Assembly (NCBI RefSeq): GCF_018336155.1 | Contig: NZ_JAGYHF010000005.1 | Coordinates: 186,001-250,000, forward strand | DNA length: 64,000 nucleotides | Direction: 5' to 3' | Origin: Pseudomonas rustica | GTDB lineage: Bacteria > Pseudomonadota > Gammaproteobacteria > Pseudomonadales > Pseudomonadaceae | Shown: positions 1 through 10,884 of the stretch, piece by piece | How the letters are laid out: the number at the start of each line of letters is the position of its first letter | Position numbering within the stretch: position 1 is the first letter of the stretch | Made by a program: the position numbers and the translations under genes | The notes under the pieces: model-generated | Database searches by the model: none | Told to the model about the DNA's origin: nothing | The model's input: the letters and a program-made list of their open reading frames with translations, nothing else

Positions 1-2080
1 TAGATTCGTTGGTGGTACCGGTTTTGCCGGCGATGTCGCTACGACCCATGGCCAGCGCGCGACGGCCGGTGCCGAGCTTGATTACGTCCTGCAACATGCT
101 GTTGAGGATGTACGTGGTGCGGCCATCAACGATGCGCTCGGCGACGGCAGGCGTTTGCGGTGCCGCCGCAGTGCCCGGTGCTTCACCCGGCGTAGCGTTG
201 ACCGTGATCGCGTCAGTGTGCGGAGCGGCAATGCCGTCCGTTGCCGCAGCGCCCTGCGGCACGGTCGGCGGGTTGGCGACGAACAGCGTGTCGCCGTTAC
301 GGCTTTCGATCTTGTCGATCACATAAGGCGTGATCTTGTAGCCACCGTTGGCGAACGTGCTCCAACCGGTCGCGATCTCCATTGGCGTCAGCGTCGCAGT
401 ACCCAGTGCCAGCGACAGGTTCGGCGGCAGATCCTGCTTGTTGAAGCCGAAGCGCGTGATGTAATCGATGGTCTTGCTCACGCCCATCGCTTGCAGCAAA
501 CGGATCGACACCAGGTTGCGCGATTTGTACAAACCTTCACGCAAGCGGATCGGGCCGAGGAAGGTGTTGGTGTCGTTCTTCGGACGCCAGACCTTGTCCA
601 GGTACTCGTCGACAAACACGATCGGCGCGTCGTTGACCAGCGTCGCGGCGGTGTAGCCGCTGTCCAGCGCAGCGCTGTATACGAACGGCTTGAAGCTCGA
701 ACCCGGCTGACGCTTGGCCTGCATGGCGCGGTTGTAGTTGCTCTGCTCGAAAGCGAAACCACCGACCAGCGAGCGGATTGCGCCGTTCTGCGGATCCAGC
801 GAGACCAGCGCGCCTTGCGCCTGCGGGATCTGGCTGAATTTCAGCGAATTGTCTTTCTGACGCTGCACACGAACCAGATCGCCAACCTGCGCAACATCCG
901 ACGGCTGACGCGGATTCGGGCCCATGCTGTTGGTATTGAGGAACGGCCGCGCCCATTTCATGGTGTCCCAGGCCACGTGTTCTTCACCGGTGCGGGTCAG
1001 CACTTGCAGGCCGTTCTTGTCGACTTGCGTGACGATCGCCGGTTCGAGGCTGCTGATGGTGCGTTGTTTGGTCAGCTCGCTGGCCCAGGCTTCGCGGGTC
1101 TTGCCCGGCAGGCGCGACTCGGGGCCACGGTAGCCGTGACGCTGGTCGTAGGTCATCAAACCTTCGTGCAGCGCAGTGTTGGCCATTTCCTGCAGATTAC
1201 TCGGTACCGTGGTAGTGACGCGGAAACCTTCGGTATAGGCGTCGCTGCCATAACGGCCGACCATTTCGGCACGGGCCATTTCGGCGATGTACGGTGCGTT
1301 CACTTCCGGGGTCGGCACGTGATAACTGGCGTTCAGCGGCTCGTTGATCGCAGCGGTGTAATCCGCCTCGGTGATCTTGCCGAGCTTGTACATGCGCCCG
1401 AGGATCCAGTCGCGGCGTTCTTTACTGCGCGTCGGGTTGGCCAGCGGGTTGAAGCGCGACGGGGCTTTCGGCAGGCCGGCGATCATCGCCATCTGCGCCA
1501 GGCTGATGTCGCGGATCGACTTGCCGTAATACACCTGCGCCGCCGCCTCGATGCCGTAGGCGCGGTTACCCAGATAGATCTTGTTCACGTACAGCTCAAG
1601 GATTTCGTCCTTGGTCAGCTGTCGCTCGATCTGCAGGGCCAGGAGGATTTCAGTGGTTTTGCGCGAGAAGCTGCGTTCGCTGGTCAGGAAGAAGTTCTTC
1701 GCCACCTGCATGGTGATGGTGCTGCCGCCGGACTGAATGTGGCCGCTTTTGACCAATTGCGTCGCGGCGCGCATCAGGCTGCTCGGATCGACGCCATAGT
1801 GATTGGCGAAATTGTCGTCTTCAGCACTTAGTAACGCATTAATGAAATTGGGGGGAATGTCGGCGAAACGGATCGGAGTCCGGCGCATTTCGCCAAATTC
1901 TGCGATCAACTTGTTGTCGCTGCTGTAGACCCGCAATGGAATCTGCAACTGAATGCTTCTCAGGGCCTCCACAGAAGGCAAACCCGGACTAAGGTAAAGA
2001 TAGGCGCCGCTGAGACCTAAAAGCAGTCCGCAGAAAACGGCGACGATGGACCAACCGAAAAATTTCAGCAGACGAATCAA
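1..2080 (-). CDS. ponA: Penicillin-binding protein 1A (bifunctional transglycosylase/transpeptidase), partial
   Basis: Class A PBP that polymerises and cross-links peptidoglycan at the outer face of the inner membrane. The gene reads leftward and its 3' end lies beyond the window; about 693 codons are visible. An N-terminal membrane anchor (FFGWSIVAVFCGLLLGLSG) is followed by the glycosyltransferase domain with the EDDNFANHYGVD catalytic-Glu motif. The transpeptidase domain has SSFK (active Ser near residue 461), SRN and, at the window edge, KTGTT. I chose the TTG at 2080 because it begins MIRLLKFF as in Pseudomonas PBP1A; the ATG at 2093 is out of frame. It is divergent from pilM, the usual Pseudomonas layout. 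Confidence 0.95.
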   Translation of the reverse strand, partial: MIRLLKFFGWSIVAVFCGLLLGLSGAYLYLSPGLPSVEALRSIQLQIPLRVYSSDNKLIAEFGEMRRTPIRFADIPPNFINALLSAEDDNFANHYGVDPSSLMRAATQLVKSGHIQSGGSTITMQVAKNFFLTSERSFSRKTTEILLALQIERQLTKDEILELYVNKIYLGNRAYGIEAAAQVYYGKSIRDISLAQMAMIAGLPKAPSRFNPLANPTRSKERRDWILGRMYKLGKITEADYTAAINEPLNASYHVPTPEVNAPYIAEMARAEMVGRYGSDAYTEGFRVTTTVPSNLQEMANTALHEGLMTYDQRHGYRGPESRLPGKTREAWASELTKQRTISSLEPAIVTQVDKNGLQVLTRTGEEHVAWDTMKWARPFLNTNSMGPNPRQPSDVAQVGDLVRVQRQKDNSLKFSQIPQAQGALVSLDPQNGAIRSLVGGFAFEQSNYNRAMQAKRQPGSSFKPFVYSAALDSGYTAATLVNDAPIVFVDEYLDKVWRPKNDTNTFLGPIRLREGLYKSRNLVSIRLLQAMGVSKTIDYITRFGFNKQDLPPNLSLALGTATLTPMEIATGWSTFANGGYKITPYVIDKIESRNGDTLFVANPPTVPQGAAATDGIAAPHTDAITVNATPGEAPGTAAAPQTPAVAERIVDGRTTYILNSMLQDVIKLGTGRRALAMGRSDIAGKTGTTNES

Positions 2081-2181
2081 GGCGTTTGGACATCCAGGGC
2101 AAAGAATGAATTTGGCGACGGGGTTCCGGCTACACACAGAACGCCCGCGCAGGCAGTAAAAAGCGGAAAAAATCGCTGGGC

Positions 2182-2211
2182 ATTATAAGCACTTTTCCGC
2201 CGGAGGCGTCA
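2182..2211 (-). promoter_or_regulatory. Probable sigma-70 promoter of ponA
   Basis: On the minus strand there is a perfect TATAAT at 2187-2182, about 100 nt upstream of the ponA start. Upstream of it is only a weak -35 match (TGACGC, 18 nt away). It lies in the 215-nt gap between ponA and pilM. I saw no equally good promoter facing pilM, although a TTGACG occurs at 2212-2217 on the plus strand. Confidence 0.45.
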
Positions 2212-2268
2212 TTGACGCTTCTGTCAAGGTGGGGTCAGGGAACGCAATGCGTATTACAGAGTCCGTAA

Positions 2269-3359
<1,091 letters not shown>

Positions 3360-3360
<1 letters not shown>

Positions 3361-3926
3361 TGGCGCGGATCAACCTTTTACCGTGGCGCGAGGAGCGCCG
3401 TGAAGAGCGGCGCAAACGCTTCCTGCTGGCGCTGACCGGCGTCATCGTCGGTTCGGTGGGCGCGGTGTTTATCGCTGATCAGGTGATCAGCGCGGCGATC
3501 GATCGACAAGTGGCGCGCAACGATTACATCGGCAAACAAATTGCCGTGGTCGACGAACGGATCAAGCAGATCAGTGAACTCAAGGCCCATCGCCAGCAAC
3601 TGGTCGAACGCATGCGCATCATCCAGGACTTGCAGGGCAACCGGCAGGTCAGCGGGCGGATCTTCGATCAACTGGCGCGGACACTGCCCGACGGCGTGTA
3701 TTTCACCCAAGTGAAAATGCTCGGCAAAACCCTGTCCATCAGTGGCGCGGCGGAGTCGAACAACCGTGTCTCCGAGTTGATGCGCAATCTTGACGCCTCC
3801 GACTGGTTCGATGCGCCGAGCCTTAATGAAGTCAAAGCGACGTCCGCCGATCAGGTGGAACAGGCCAACGTTTTTCAGTTGACCGTTCGTCAGACGCAGC
3901 CGAAGACGACGGAGGACGAGCCATGA
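3360..3926 (+). CDS. pilN: Type IV pilus assembly protein PilN
   Basis: Bitopic inner-membrane protein of the PilMNOP alignment complex. The short cytoplasmic N-terminus ARINLLPWREERREERR carries the INLLPW motif that docks into PilM. It is followed by one transmembrane helix (about residues 22-42), a periplasmic coiled coil and a ferredoxin-like domain. 188 aa, normal length. Translation is coupled to pilM (TGATG) and to pilO (ATGA at 3923). Confidence 0.95.
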
Positions 3927-4546
3927 AGCCGTCCGAATGGCTGGAGAGCCTGCGCAACATCGACTTCAACGATCTCGACACCAGCAACATTGGTTCATGG
4001 CCGGCAGCGGTAAAAGCCATGGCCGGCGCATTGCTGATGATTCTGGTGCTCGCGCTGGGCTACAACTTTTTCATCAGCGACATGCAAGACCAACTCGAAC
4101 TCAAGCGCGAAGAAGAAGCCACGCTCAAGGAGCAGTTCGCCAGCAAGGCGCACGTCTCGGCCAATCTAGAGCTGTACACCCAACAGATGAAGGAGATGGA
4201 AAACTCGTTCGGCGTGCTGTTGCGGCAGTTGCCCAGCGACACCGAAGTGCCGGGCCTGCTCGAAGACATCACCCGCACCGGTCTGGGCAGCGGTCTGGAA
4301 TTTGAAGAGATCAAATTGCTGCCGGAGGTCACCCAGCAGTTCTACATCGAACTGCCGATCCAGATCACCGTGACTGGCGCCTATCACGATCTCGCGACTT
4401 TCGTCAGCGGCGTCGCCGGGTTGCCGCGCATCGTCACCCTGCATGATTTCGAACTGGCGCCAGCCAATCCCGAAGGCGGGACGAAGCTGCGCATGAACAT
4501 CCTCGCCAAGACGTACCGCTATAACGACAAGGGGCTGCAAAAATGA
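3923..4546 (+). CDS. pilO: Type IV pilus assembly protein PilO
   Basis: Inner-membrane partner of PilN. It has a short cytoplasmic N-terminus, one transmembrane helix around residues 33-52 (AMAGALLMILVLALGYNFF), a charged periplasmic coiled coil (about 55-100) and a C-terminal ferredoxin-like fold. 207 aa, as in P. aeruginosa-type PilO. It overlaps both neighbours by ATGA, so the whole operon appears translationally coupled. Confidence 0.95.
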   Translation: MKPSEWLESLRNIDFNDLDTSNIGSWPAAVKAMAGALLMILVLALGYNFFISDMQDQLELKREEEATLKEQFASKAHVSANLELYTQQMKEMENSFGVLLRQLPSDTEVPGLLEDITRTGLGSGLEFEEIKLLPEVTQQFYIELPIQITVTGAYHDLATFVSGVAGLPRIVTLHDFELAPANPEGGTKLRMNILAKTYRYNDKGLQK

Positions 4547-5070
4547 GCCCGCCACGCTATTTGGCCCTGTCGATGGCACTGCTCGCGCTCTATGGTTGTG
4601 GTGGCGGCAATGACTTCAGCGACCTTGATGCCTACATGAATGAAGTGCGACTGCGCCCGCCGGGCAAAATTGAACCAACCCCGACATTTCGGTCTTACCC
4701 CACATTCACTTACAGCGCCGCCAACCTGCGCAGCCCGTTCTCGCGTCAGGTGCGCGTCGATCTGGCCGGGCAAAAACATGGTTCGCGCAACGTCAAACCC
4801 GACCCCAATCGGGTCAAGCAATACCTCGAAGGTTTCAACATCGAGCAGTTTGAAATGGTCGGCACGATCTCCAACGCCGGCGGCTCTTTCGCGCTGTTGC
4901 GCGGAGCCGGCGGCGTGCACCGGATGAAGGTCGGCGACTACCTGGGGCGCAATGACGGACGCATCGTCTCGATCAGCGCGACCCAGGTCGATGTGGTCGA
5001 GATCGTTCCCGACGGCGAAGGGGCCTGGCTGGAACGTCCGCGCACCATTCCTTTGAAAGAGCACTCATAG
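4543..5070 (+). CDS. pilP: Type IV pilus lipoprotein PilP
   Basis: Inner-membrane lipoprotein joining PilN/PilO to the secretin PilQ. The signal peptide ends in the lipobox LYGC (lipidated Cys19), then an unstructured stretch that would bind PilNO, then a C-terminal beta-sandwich (about residues 90-175) that contacts the PilQ N0 domain. 175 aa. It overlaps pilO by 4 nt and precedes pilQ by 13 nt. Confidence 0.94.
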   Translation: MSPPRYLALSMALLALYGCGGGNDFSDLDAYMNEVRLRPPGKIEPTPTFRSYPTFTYSAANLRSPFSRQVRVDLAGQKHGSRNVKPDPNRVKQYLEGFNIEQFEMVGTISNAGGSFALLRGAGGVHRMKVGDYLGRNDGRIVSISATQVDVVEIVPDGEGAWLERPRTIPLKEHS

Positions 5071-5083
5071 TGGAAGTCGAACA

Positions 5084-7156
5084 ATGAACAGGATTTTCTC
5101 CACCCTCGGTTTTTCGCTATGGATAGCGTTGTTGTCACCGATGGTTATTGCGGCCAATCTGAAGACGCTGGACGTGGCGGCCTTGCCGGGTGATCGCGTC
5201 GAGCTGAAGCTGTCGTTCGACGGCCCGCCACCGCAGCCGAAGGGCTATACCACTGAATCGCCGGCGCGGATTGCTCTGGACTTGCCCGGGGTTGCCAGCC
5301 AATTGGCCAGCAAGAGTCTCGATCTAGGCAGCGGTAATGCGCGCACGGCGACGGTGGTTGAGGCCAAGGATCGCACGCGACTGATCGTCAGCCTGACGCA
5401 ACTGGCGCCGTATGACACGCGGGTCGAGGGCAATAATTTGTTCGTGGTGGTGGGGCAAGGTGCCCCGGCCGCAGCACCGCGTCCCGTTGCCGCGCCGCGC
5501 ATTACGCCTGTTGCTGTACCGATAAAACCTTATGTCGCAAAAACCAAAGCCATTCGCGGCGTCGACTTTCAACGTGGTACGGCGGGCGAAGGCAATGTGG
5601 TCATCGACCTGTCCGACCCGACCATCGCCCCGGATATTCAGGAGCATGACGGCAAAATCATCCTCAGCTTCGCCCGCACGCAGTTGCCGGAAAAGCTTCG
5701 CGTACGCCTCGACGTCAAGGATTTCGCCACCCCGGTGCAGTTCGTCAATTCCAGCGTCAGCGGTGATCGCGCGATCATCACCGTCGAGCCCGGCGGCACT
5801 TACGACTATTCAACTTTCCAGACCGATAACAAACTGACCGTCAGCGTCCGGCCGATGACCGTCGACGACCTGCAAAAACGCAATGCTGATCGCCAGGCTT
5901 ACGTCGGTGAAAAGCTCTCGCTGAATTTCCAGGACATCGATGTGCGCTCGGTGCTGCAACTGATCGCCGATTTCACCAACCTCAATCTGGTCGCCAGTGA
6001 CACGGTGCAGGGCGGCATTACCTTGCGCCTGCAAAACGTGCCGTGGGATCAGGCGCTGGATCTGGTGCTGAAAACCAAAGGGCTGGATAAACGCAAAATC
6101 GGCAACGTGCTGCTGGTCGCGCCCGCCGATGAAATTGCCGCCCGGGAACGCCAGGAACTGGAGTCGCAGAAGCAGATCGCCGAACTGGCGCCGCTGCGTC
6201 GTGAATTGCTGCAAGTGAATTACGCCAAGGCAGCAGACATCGCCAAGCTGTTCCAGTCGGTGACCAGCGCCGAGGCGAAAATCGATGAGCGTGGTTCGAT
6301 TACCGTCGATGAGCGCACCAACAACATCATCGCCTACCAGACCCAGGATCGCCTCGACGAGCTGCGACGGATCGTGGCGCAACTGGATATTCCGGTGCGT
6401 CAGGTGATGATCGAAGCCCGAATCGTTGAGGCCAACGTCGATTACGACAAAAGCCTCGGCGTGCGCTGGGGCGGCTCAATCCAGAACAAGGGCAACTGGA
6501 ACGCCTCCGGGGTCAATGGCTCATCGACCACCATTGGTACGCCGGGCAGCACCAGTACCAACTCGCCGTTCGTCGATATGGGCACGGTCGGCAACACCTC
6601 TGGGATTGGCATCGCCTTTATTACTGACAACGTGTTGCTCGATCTCGAACTGACGGCGATGGAAAAGACCGGCAACGGTGAAATCGTTTCGCAACCGAAG
6701 GTTGTTACCTCCGACAAGGAAACCGCGAAGATCCTCAAGGGCACCGAGATTCCGTATCAGGAAGCCAGCTCCAGCGGCGCGACTTCGGTGTCGTTCAAAG
6801 AGGCGTCTTTGTCGCTGGAAGTGACGCCGCAGATCACCCCCGATAACCGCATCATCATGGAGGTCAAGGTCACCAAGGATGAGCCGGATTACCTGAACAA
6901 AGTGCAGGATGTGCCGCCGATCAAGAAAAACGAGGTCAACGCCAAGGTGCTGGTCAATGACGGCGAAACCATCGTGATTGGTGGTGTTTTCTCAAATACT
7001 CAAAGCAAGGTCGTAGATAAGGTGCCATTTCTTGGCGATGTGCCGTATCTTGGCCGCCTTTTCCGGCGTGATGTGGTTTCGGAGAAAAAATCCGAGCTGC
7101 TGGTATTTCTCACTCCGCGTATCATGAATAACCAGGCGATTGCTGTGAGTCGTTGA
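5084..7156 (+). CDS. pilQ: Type IV pilus secretin PilQ
   Basis: Outer-membrane secretin that forms the gated pore for the pilus fibre. A signal peptide (cleavage near residues 23-24) is followed by AMIN-type peptidoglycan-binding regions, a secretin N0 domain (about residues 280-350), an N1 domain, and the secretin barrel with [15 protein letters not shown] and [10 protein letters not shown] near the C-terminus. 690 aa, typical of Pseudomonas PilQ. It is the last pil gene; aroK begins 4 nt later and is probably co-transcribed. Confidence 0.96.
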   Translation: MNRIFSTLGFSLWIALLSPMVIAANLKTLDVAALPGDRVELKLSFDGPPPQPKGYTTESPARIALDLPGVASQLASKSLDLGSGNARTATVVEAKDRTRLIVSLTQLAPYDTRVEGNNLFVVVGQGAPAAAPRPVAAPRITPVAVPIKPYVAKTKAIRGVDFQRGTAGEGNVVIDLSDPTIAPDIQEHDGKIILSFARTQLPEKLRVRLDVKDFATPVQFVNSSVSGDRAIITVEPGGTYDYSTFQTDNKLTVSVRPMTVDDLQKRNADRQAYVGEKLSLNFQDIDVRSVLQLIADFTNLNLVASDTVQGGITLRLQNVPWDQALDLVLKTKGLDKRKIGNVLLVAPADEIAARERQELESQKQIAELAPLRRELLQVNYAKAADIAKLFQSVTSAEAKIDERGSITVDERTNNIIAYQTQDRLDELRRIVAQLDIPVRQVMIEARIVEANVDYDKSLGVRWGGSIQNKGNWNASGVNGSSTTIGTPGSTSTNSPFVDMGTVGNTSGIGIAFITDNVLLDLELTAMEKTGNGEIVSQPKVVTSDKETAKILKGTEIPYQEASSSGATSVSFKEASLSLEVTPQITPDNRIIMEVKVTKDEPDYLNKVQDVPPIKKNEVNAKVLVNDGETIVIGGVFSNTQSKVVDKVPFLGDVPYLGRLFRRDVVSEKKSELLVFLTPRIMNNQAIAVSR

Positions 7157-7160
7157 TTCT

Positions 7161-7679
7161 GTGCGAAATTTGATTCTTGTAGGACCGATGGGCGCTGGTA
7201 AAAGCACCATCGGCCGGTTGCTGGCCAAAGAGCTGCGCCTGCCGTTCAAAGATTCCGACAAGGAAATTGAACTGCGCACGGGCGCCAATATCCCGTGGAT
7301 CTTCGATAAGGAAGGCGAGCCCGGCTTTCGTGACCGTGAGCAGGCGATGATCGCCGAGCTGTGCGAGTTCGATGGCGTGGTGCTGGCGACCGGCGGCGGC
7401 GCGGTGATGCGTGATGCCAATCGCAAGGCTCTGCATGAGGGCGGGCGCGTGGTCTATTTGCACGCCTCCGTCGAACAGCAGGTCGGCCGCACCTCGCGCG
7501 ACCGCAATCGGCCGTTGCTGCGCACCGCCAATCCCGAGAAAACCCTGCGTGATTTGCTGGCGATCCGTGATCCGCTGTATCGGGAAATCGCCGATCTGGT
7601 GGTGGAAACCGACGAACGGCCGCCGCGCATGGTAGTGCTCGACATTCTCGAGCGTCTGGCGCAGCTTCCTCCCCGTTAA
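7161..7679 (+). CDS. aroK: Shikimate kinase
   Basis: Phosphorylates shikimate to shikimate-3-phosphate in aromatic amino acid synthesis. The Walker A sequence GPMGAGKST is near the N-terminus; the shikimate-binding DSD and FRDRE motifs and VLATGGGAV follow in family order. 172 aa. The GTG start at 7161 lies 4 nt after the pilQ stop and gives the expected [11 protein letters not shown] beginning. The pilQ-aroK-aroB linkage is usual for pseudomonads. Confidence 0.96.
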   Translation: MRNLILVGPMGAGKSTIGRLLAKELRLPFKDSDKEIELRTGANIPWIFDKEGEPGFRDREQAMIAELCEFDGVVLATGGGAVMRDANRKALHEGGRVVYLHASVEQQVGRTSRDRNRPLLRTANPEKTLRDLLAIRDPLYREIADLVVETDERPPRMVVLDILERLAQLPPR

Positions 7680-7831
7680 AGCATCGCTCGAAATGCGCTA
7701 TCCTCGGCGTCCTGTCACAACCCGTCGCGGTTGTGGCGGCTGGCGGGCGAGCGGCGTCATACCCGCTATAGGCCGCAGATAACCAATAATTCAGGGCAGG
7801 ATGCCTGCTTCCATCTTCACTGTGGGGACAC

Positions 7832-8932
7832 ATGCAGACACTCAAGGTCGATCTAGGCGAGCGCAGCTACCCGATTCATATTGGCGAAGGTTTGTTGGAT
7901 CAGCCCGAGTTGCTGGCGCCGCATATCCATGGGCGGCAGGTGGCAATCATCTCCAACGAGACCGTTGCGCCGCTCTATCTCGAACGTCTGACCCGCAGCC
8001 TCGCGCAGTTCTCGGTGATCTCCGTGGTGCTGCCGGACGGCGAAGCCTTCAAGAACTGGGAAACCCTGCAACTGATCTTCGACGGTCTGCTGACCGCGCG
8101 TCATGACCGCCGCACCACCGTGATCGCCCTCGGCGGCGGTGTGATCGGCGACATGGCCGGTTTCGCCGCCGCCTGCTATCAGCGCGGCGTCGACTTCATT
8201 CAGATCCCGACGACGTTGCTGTCCCAGGTCGATTCGTCGGTGGGCGGCAAAACCGGTATCAACCATCCGCTGGGCAAGAACATGGTCGGCGCGTTCTATC
8301 AGCCGAACGTGGTGCTGATCGATACCGCCTCGCTGAAAACCCTGCCCGAGCGTGAACTGTCCGCCGGTCTGGCAGAGGTCATCAAGTACGGTCTGATCTG
8401 CGACGAGCCGTTCCTCGGCTGGCTCGAAGACAACGTCGACGCCCTGCGTGCGCTGGATCAAAAAGCCCTGACTTACGCCATCGAGCGTTCCTGCGCGGCC
8501 AAGGCTGCGGTGGTCGGCGCCGATGAGAAAGAAACCGGCGTGCGCGCCACCCTCAATCTCGGCCACACCTTCGGTCACGCCATCGAGACCCACATGGGCT
8601 ATGGTGTCTGGTTGCATGGTGAGGCCGTCGCGGCTGGCACGGTGATGGCGCTGGAAATGTCCGCGCGTCTGGGCTGGATCAGCGAAGCGGAACGTGATCG
8701 CGGCATTCGTCTGTTCCAGCGCGCCGGTCTGCCGGTGGTGCCGCCGACAGAAATGACTGAAGCCGATTTTCTTGAACACATGGCAATCGACAAAAAAGTG
8801 ATCGACGGTCGTCTGCGCCTGGTGCTGCTGCGCCGGATGGGCGAAGCGGTAGTGACCGCCGATTATCCGAAAGAGGTTCTACAGGCCACGCTGGGAGCGG
8901 ATTACCGCGCCCTGGCTCAGCTTAAAGGTTGA
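7832..8932 (+). CDS. aroB: 3-dehydroquinate synthase
   Basis: NAD-dependent cyclisation of DAHP to 3-dehydroquinate, the second step of the shikimate pathway. Visible signatures are [13 protein letters not shown] (NAD binding), the [19 protein letters not shown] substrate region, and the metal ligands in [11 protein letters not shown] and the later [10 protein letters not shown]. 366 aa. The ATG at 7832 is preceded by GGGGAC. The 152-nt gap after aroK holds a short hairpin (7716-7722 with 7729-7735) with no T-tract. Confidence 0.97.
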   Translation: MQTLKVDLGERSYPIHIGEGLLDQPELLAPHIHGRQVAIISNETVAPLYLERLTRSLAQFSVISVVLPDGEAFKNWETLQLIFDGLLTARHDRRTTVIALGGGVIGDMAGFAAACYQRGVDFIQIPTTLLSQVDSSVGGKTGINHPLGKNMVGAFYQPNVVLIDTASLKTLPERELSAGLAEVIKYGLICDEPFLGWLEDNVDALRALDQKALTYAIERSCAAKAAVVGADEKETGVRATLNLGHTFGHAIETHMGYGVWLHGEAVAAGTVMALEMSARLGWISEAERDRGIRLFQRAGLPVVPPTEMTEADFLEHMAIDKKVIDGRLRLVLLRRMGEAVVTADYPKEVLQATLGADYRALAQLKG

Positions 8933-8942
8933 AAAGATTCCA

Positions 8943-10535
8943 ATGACTAGTTTGCATGCCGACGAGGCGTTCCTCGGCCATTTCCAGTTAAGCCACGACC
9001 CCTTCGCGCCACGAGTGCCGGGTTTTAAATTCTTCCCGGCCCAGCGCAAACCAGTGTTGGGTCAGTTGCATCATCTGGCGCGTTACAGTCAGTTGTTGCT
9101 GGTCGTCACTGGCCCGCAAGGCAGCGGCAAGACCTTGCTACGTCAGGCACTGGTCGCCAGCACCAATAAGCAATCGGTACAGAGCGTGGTGGTTTCCGCC
9201 CGTGGCGCCGGTGATGCGGCCGGTGTGCTGCGTCAGGTTGCCCAGGCGCTGAACGTCGCTCAGGCCGAAGTTGGCGCGATTCTGGATCAGGTGGTGCAAC
9301 TCGCGCTGACGGGGCAGGAAGTCTATCTGCTGGTGGATGACGCCGAGCAGCTCGACGAATCTGCCCTCGAAGCGCTGATGGCGCTGGGTGCCGGCGCACC
9401 GGAAGGTCGCCCGCACGTATTCCTGTTTGGTGAGTCGTCGCTGATCGCGCAACTCGAGGCTTTGCACCTTGAGGAAGAGCGTTTCCACGTCATCGAATTG
9501 CAGCCGTACACCGAAGAAGAGACCCGCGAGTATCTCGACCAACGGCTCGAAGGTGCAGGCCGTGGTGTCGAACTTTTCACCGCGGATCAGATCTCTGATA
9601 TTCACGAAAGCGCCGAGGGTTGGCCAGGCAACATCAACCAGGTCGCTCGCGATGCACTGATCGAAGTCATGATTGCCAGCCGCTCTGCGGTCAAGCGTCC
9701 AAGTATGGGGTTCAACATGCCGAAGAAACACGTATTGGCGATTTCTGCCGTCGTTGTGGTTGCGGTCGCCGCCGCCTGGCTGATGCCGGGTCGCAACAAG
9801 ACACCTACCACCGGCGCTCCTGCCAATGAACAGGCGCAGTTGCCTTTGGGTCAGGGCGGGGCGAACGGGGCTAATCCTTCCGTCGAATTCGCTGGCAACA
9901 CCCAACCGATGCCGCTGCCGCTGGTCGGCAACTCGCAACCGGTCATGCGTGGCCCGTTGGCTGAAGCCGCCGGTGGCATCACCGAAGGCGACGACGGCGT
10001 GCCGGTCGAAGGTTCCAGCGCCACACCGCCGACCGTCACCACTTCCGCACCTCCGGCAGGCGTTCCGGCTGGCCCTGCGCCAACACCGGCTCCAGCCCCG
10101 GCCGCGAAGCCGACGCCAGCGCCAACCCAAATTGCTACCGCCAAGCCTGCTCCGGCAGCGCCTGCAGCGAAACCGGCTCCAGCGCCGGCCAAGCCAGCCG
10201 CTGCTGCCAAGCCTGCCGAGAAGCCGGTCACCGTGGCCAAAGCCGCCGGTGGCAGCTGGTACGCCGGTCAGCCGACCGGTAACTACGTGGTGCAGATCCT
10301 CGGCACCAGCTCGGAAACTGCCGCGCAAAACTTCGTCAAGGAGCAGGGCGGCGAGTACCGTTATTTCAAGAAAGTCCTCAACGGCAAGCCGCTTTACGTG
10401 ATCACTTATGGCAACTTCGCCAATCGTGATGCGGCCGTTTCTGCCATCAAGGCCTTGCCAGCGAAGGTTCAGGCTGGTAAACCTTGGCCTCGCACTGTCG
10501 CCAGCGTCCAACAAGAACTGGCAACAACTCGCTGA
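8943..10535 (+). CDS. DamX-like AAA ATPase with C-terminal SPOR domain
   Basis: Probable cell-division-associated protein that binds denuded septal peptidoglycan. The N-terminal third is an AAA/ExeA-like ATPase with Walker A GPQGSGKT and Walker B YLLVDDAEQ. A transmembrane helix lies near residues 261-277 (LAISAVVVVAVAAAWLM). A long low-complexity linker rich in Pro, Ala and Lys (about 355-430) leads to a SPOR domain (about 445-525, containing GNYVVQILGT). E. coli DamX has only the TM-linker-SPOR part; the fused ATPase is the pseudomonad arrangement. It lies 10 nt after aroB, so is likely in the same transcript. Confidence 0.85.
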   Translation: MTSLHADEAFLGHFQLSHDPFAPRVPGFKFFPAQRKPVLGQLHHLARYSQLLLVVTGPQGSGKTLLRQALVASTNKQSVQSVVVSARGAGDAAGVLRQVAQALNVAQAEVGAILDQVVQLALTGQEVYLLVDDAEQLDESALEALMALGAGAPEGRPHVFLFGESSLIAQLEALHLEEERFHVIELQPYTEEETREYLDQRLEGAGRGVELFTADQISDIHESAEGWPGNINQVARDALIEVMIASRSAVKRPSMGFNMPKKHVLAISAVVVVAVAAAWLMPGRNKTPTTGAPANEQAQLPLGQGGANGANPSVEFAGNTQPMPLPLVGNSQPVMRGPLAEAAGGITEGDDGVPVEGSSATPPTVTTSAPPAGVPAGPAPTPAPAPAAKPTPAPTQIATAKPAPAAPAAKPAPAPAKPAAAAKPAEKPVTVAKAAGGSWYAGQPTGNYVVQILGTSSETAAQNFVKEQGGEYRYFKKVLNGKPLYVITYGNFANRDAAVSAIKALPAKVQAGKPWPRTVASVQQELATTR

Positions 10536-10746
10536 AGATTCGGCGGTCTTACCCAGGCCGCCTCTCCAAGCACCTCAAAATTTCTGCAAGTGCGCGCTTC
10601 CTTCCAGGTCGCGTGCCTTGTGGTGTCTGCGTCATAGTAGTCTTTGAGTCGTTGCAGTCAGAATTAAAAAAGTTTTGACTAGCACAGCAGATCGCTTTAA
10701 ACCTTTCACAAATGCGACATGAATTTGCGACATTTCGTCGTCAAAT

Positions 10747-10775
10747 TTGTGAGCCTCTGTGTCGCTGTGTACAAT
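10747..10775 (+). promoter_or_regulatory. Probable sigma-70 promoter of gltBD
   Basis: TTGTGA (10747-10752), a 17-nt spacer and TACAAT (10770-10775), about 110 nt upstream of gltB, inside the 349-nt gap between damX and gltB. The rest of this gap holds an A/T-rich stretch around 10664-10700 and no gene I can support. Confidence 0.5.
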
Positions 10776-10884
10776 GACCACCCTTTTGCCCCCGCTAAGC
10801 CGGCGTACGTTCGGCGCGGATCGCAAGTGGTTGAATTGAAAAGAAATTTGCCTCGACAAGAGGCAGCCTGGTGAGAAAGTGTCT

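Noticed and set aside
155..1831. 558-codon plus-strand open frame across ponA
   Set aside because: Antisense to conserved PBP1A motifs; no independent signal.
10542..10562. 7-bp hairpin just after the damX-like gene as a terminator
   Set aside because: One G-U pair and no T-tract follow it; too weak to call.
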